Positions 6,097 through 6,113 of a stretch of 6,113 nt of DNA are shown piece by piece. The position numbers and the translations under genes are program-made. Location: NCBI GenBank assembly GCA_900555955.1, contig USNA01000064.1, positions 1-6,113 on the forward strand, in the 5' to 3' direction. The DNA comes from an uncultured Collinsella sp. (GTDB lineage Bacteria > Actinomycetota > Coriobacteriia > Coriobacteriales > Coriobacteriaceae). The first letter of the stretch is position 1, and every line of letters starts with the position of its first letter. The notes under the pieces are model-generated. The model did no database searches, had not been told where the DNA came from, and saw only the letters and a program-made list of their open reading frames with translations.

Positions 6097-6113
6097 CTTC
6101 TTGCGATTGCACA
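6068..6113 (-). pseudogene. Frame-displaced N-terminal fragment of the serine recombinase
   Basis: Read in the frame starting at 6112, the minus strand gives SQEDDGAECQSWS, resembling the start of TndX/TnpX-type recombinases (family pattern LSxDDxxxGxSxSI), where the first Ser is the nucleophile (codon 6106-6104). The sequence then has only 10 bases (6067-6058) where 12 would be needed to continue as an I-Q-x-Q-type stretch into KKILQKYA of the long frame. Two bases appear to be missing relative to an intact gene. The codons before the serine (expected Y-C-R-L) also do not read cleanly. This could be real decay or assembly/sequencing error near a contig end. Confidence 0.5.

Noticed and set aside
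1..6113. CRISPR arrays, tRNA/rRNA genes, retron or defence systems
   Set aside because: No regularly spaced repeats, tRNA-like cloverleaf sequence, rRNA signature or defence-protein motifs were seen. The window is accounted for by two host genes, the T-box and the recombinase.

Overview
This window looks like a gut Coriobacteriia (Collinsella-like actinobacterial) chromosome segment that meets one end of a Firmicute-type integrated mobile element. The lineage is an inference from the G+C-rich, strongly codon-biased housekeeping genes, a class I T-box leader in front of ileS, and a clostridial-type large serine recombinase next to them. No marker in the window names a species.

Layout: (1) Positions 1-35 hold a perfect 12-bp hairpin directly after the ileS stop codon. 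(2) Positions 33-2834, minus strand, carry isoleucyl-tRNA synthetase (ileS), complete, starting at a GTG. (3) About 2878-3184, minus strand, is a T-box riboswitch leader for ileS. It has a visible Stem I, an AUC (Ile) specifier, a UGGU tRNA-acceptor bulge, an antiterminator and a competing intrinsic terminator, with a possible extended -10 promoter just upstream. (4) Positions 3321-4403, plus strand, carry a divergently transcribed iron/zinc-type alcohol dehydrogenase of the GldA/HcxA superfamily. (5) Positions 4404-4509 are the transition from host-like to foreign-like sequence, with the probable element end and a strong UUCG hairpin. (6) From 4510 to the right edge, minus strand, is a large serine recombinase with resolvase, recombinase, zinc-ribbon and coiled-coil parts. 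Its clean reading frame starts after the catalytic serine. The serine motif is visible in another frame at the extreme right edge, so the gene looks frameshifted at its 5' end.

How the parts work together: uncharged tRNA-Ile should stabilise the antiterminator and let transcription read into ileS, giving amino-acid-responsive control of the synthetase. The dehydrogenase is a separate metabolic unit on the other strand. The recombinase is not functionally related to either; it marks an integrated element whose left end lies in about 4430-4476, possibly placed just behind a ribosome binding site of a former host gene. No undescribed system could be demonstrated. The points most worth checking are the non-canonical T-box bulge, the interrupted recombinase start, the element junction, and the substrate identity of the dehydrogenase.
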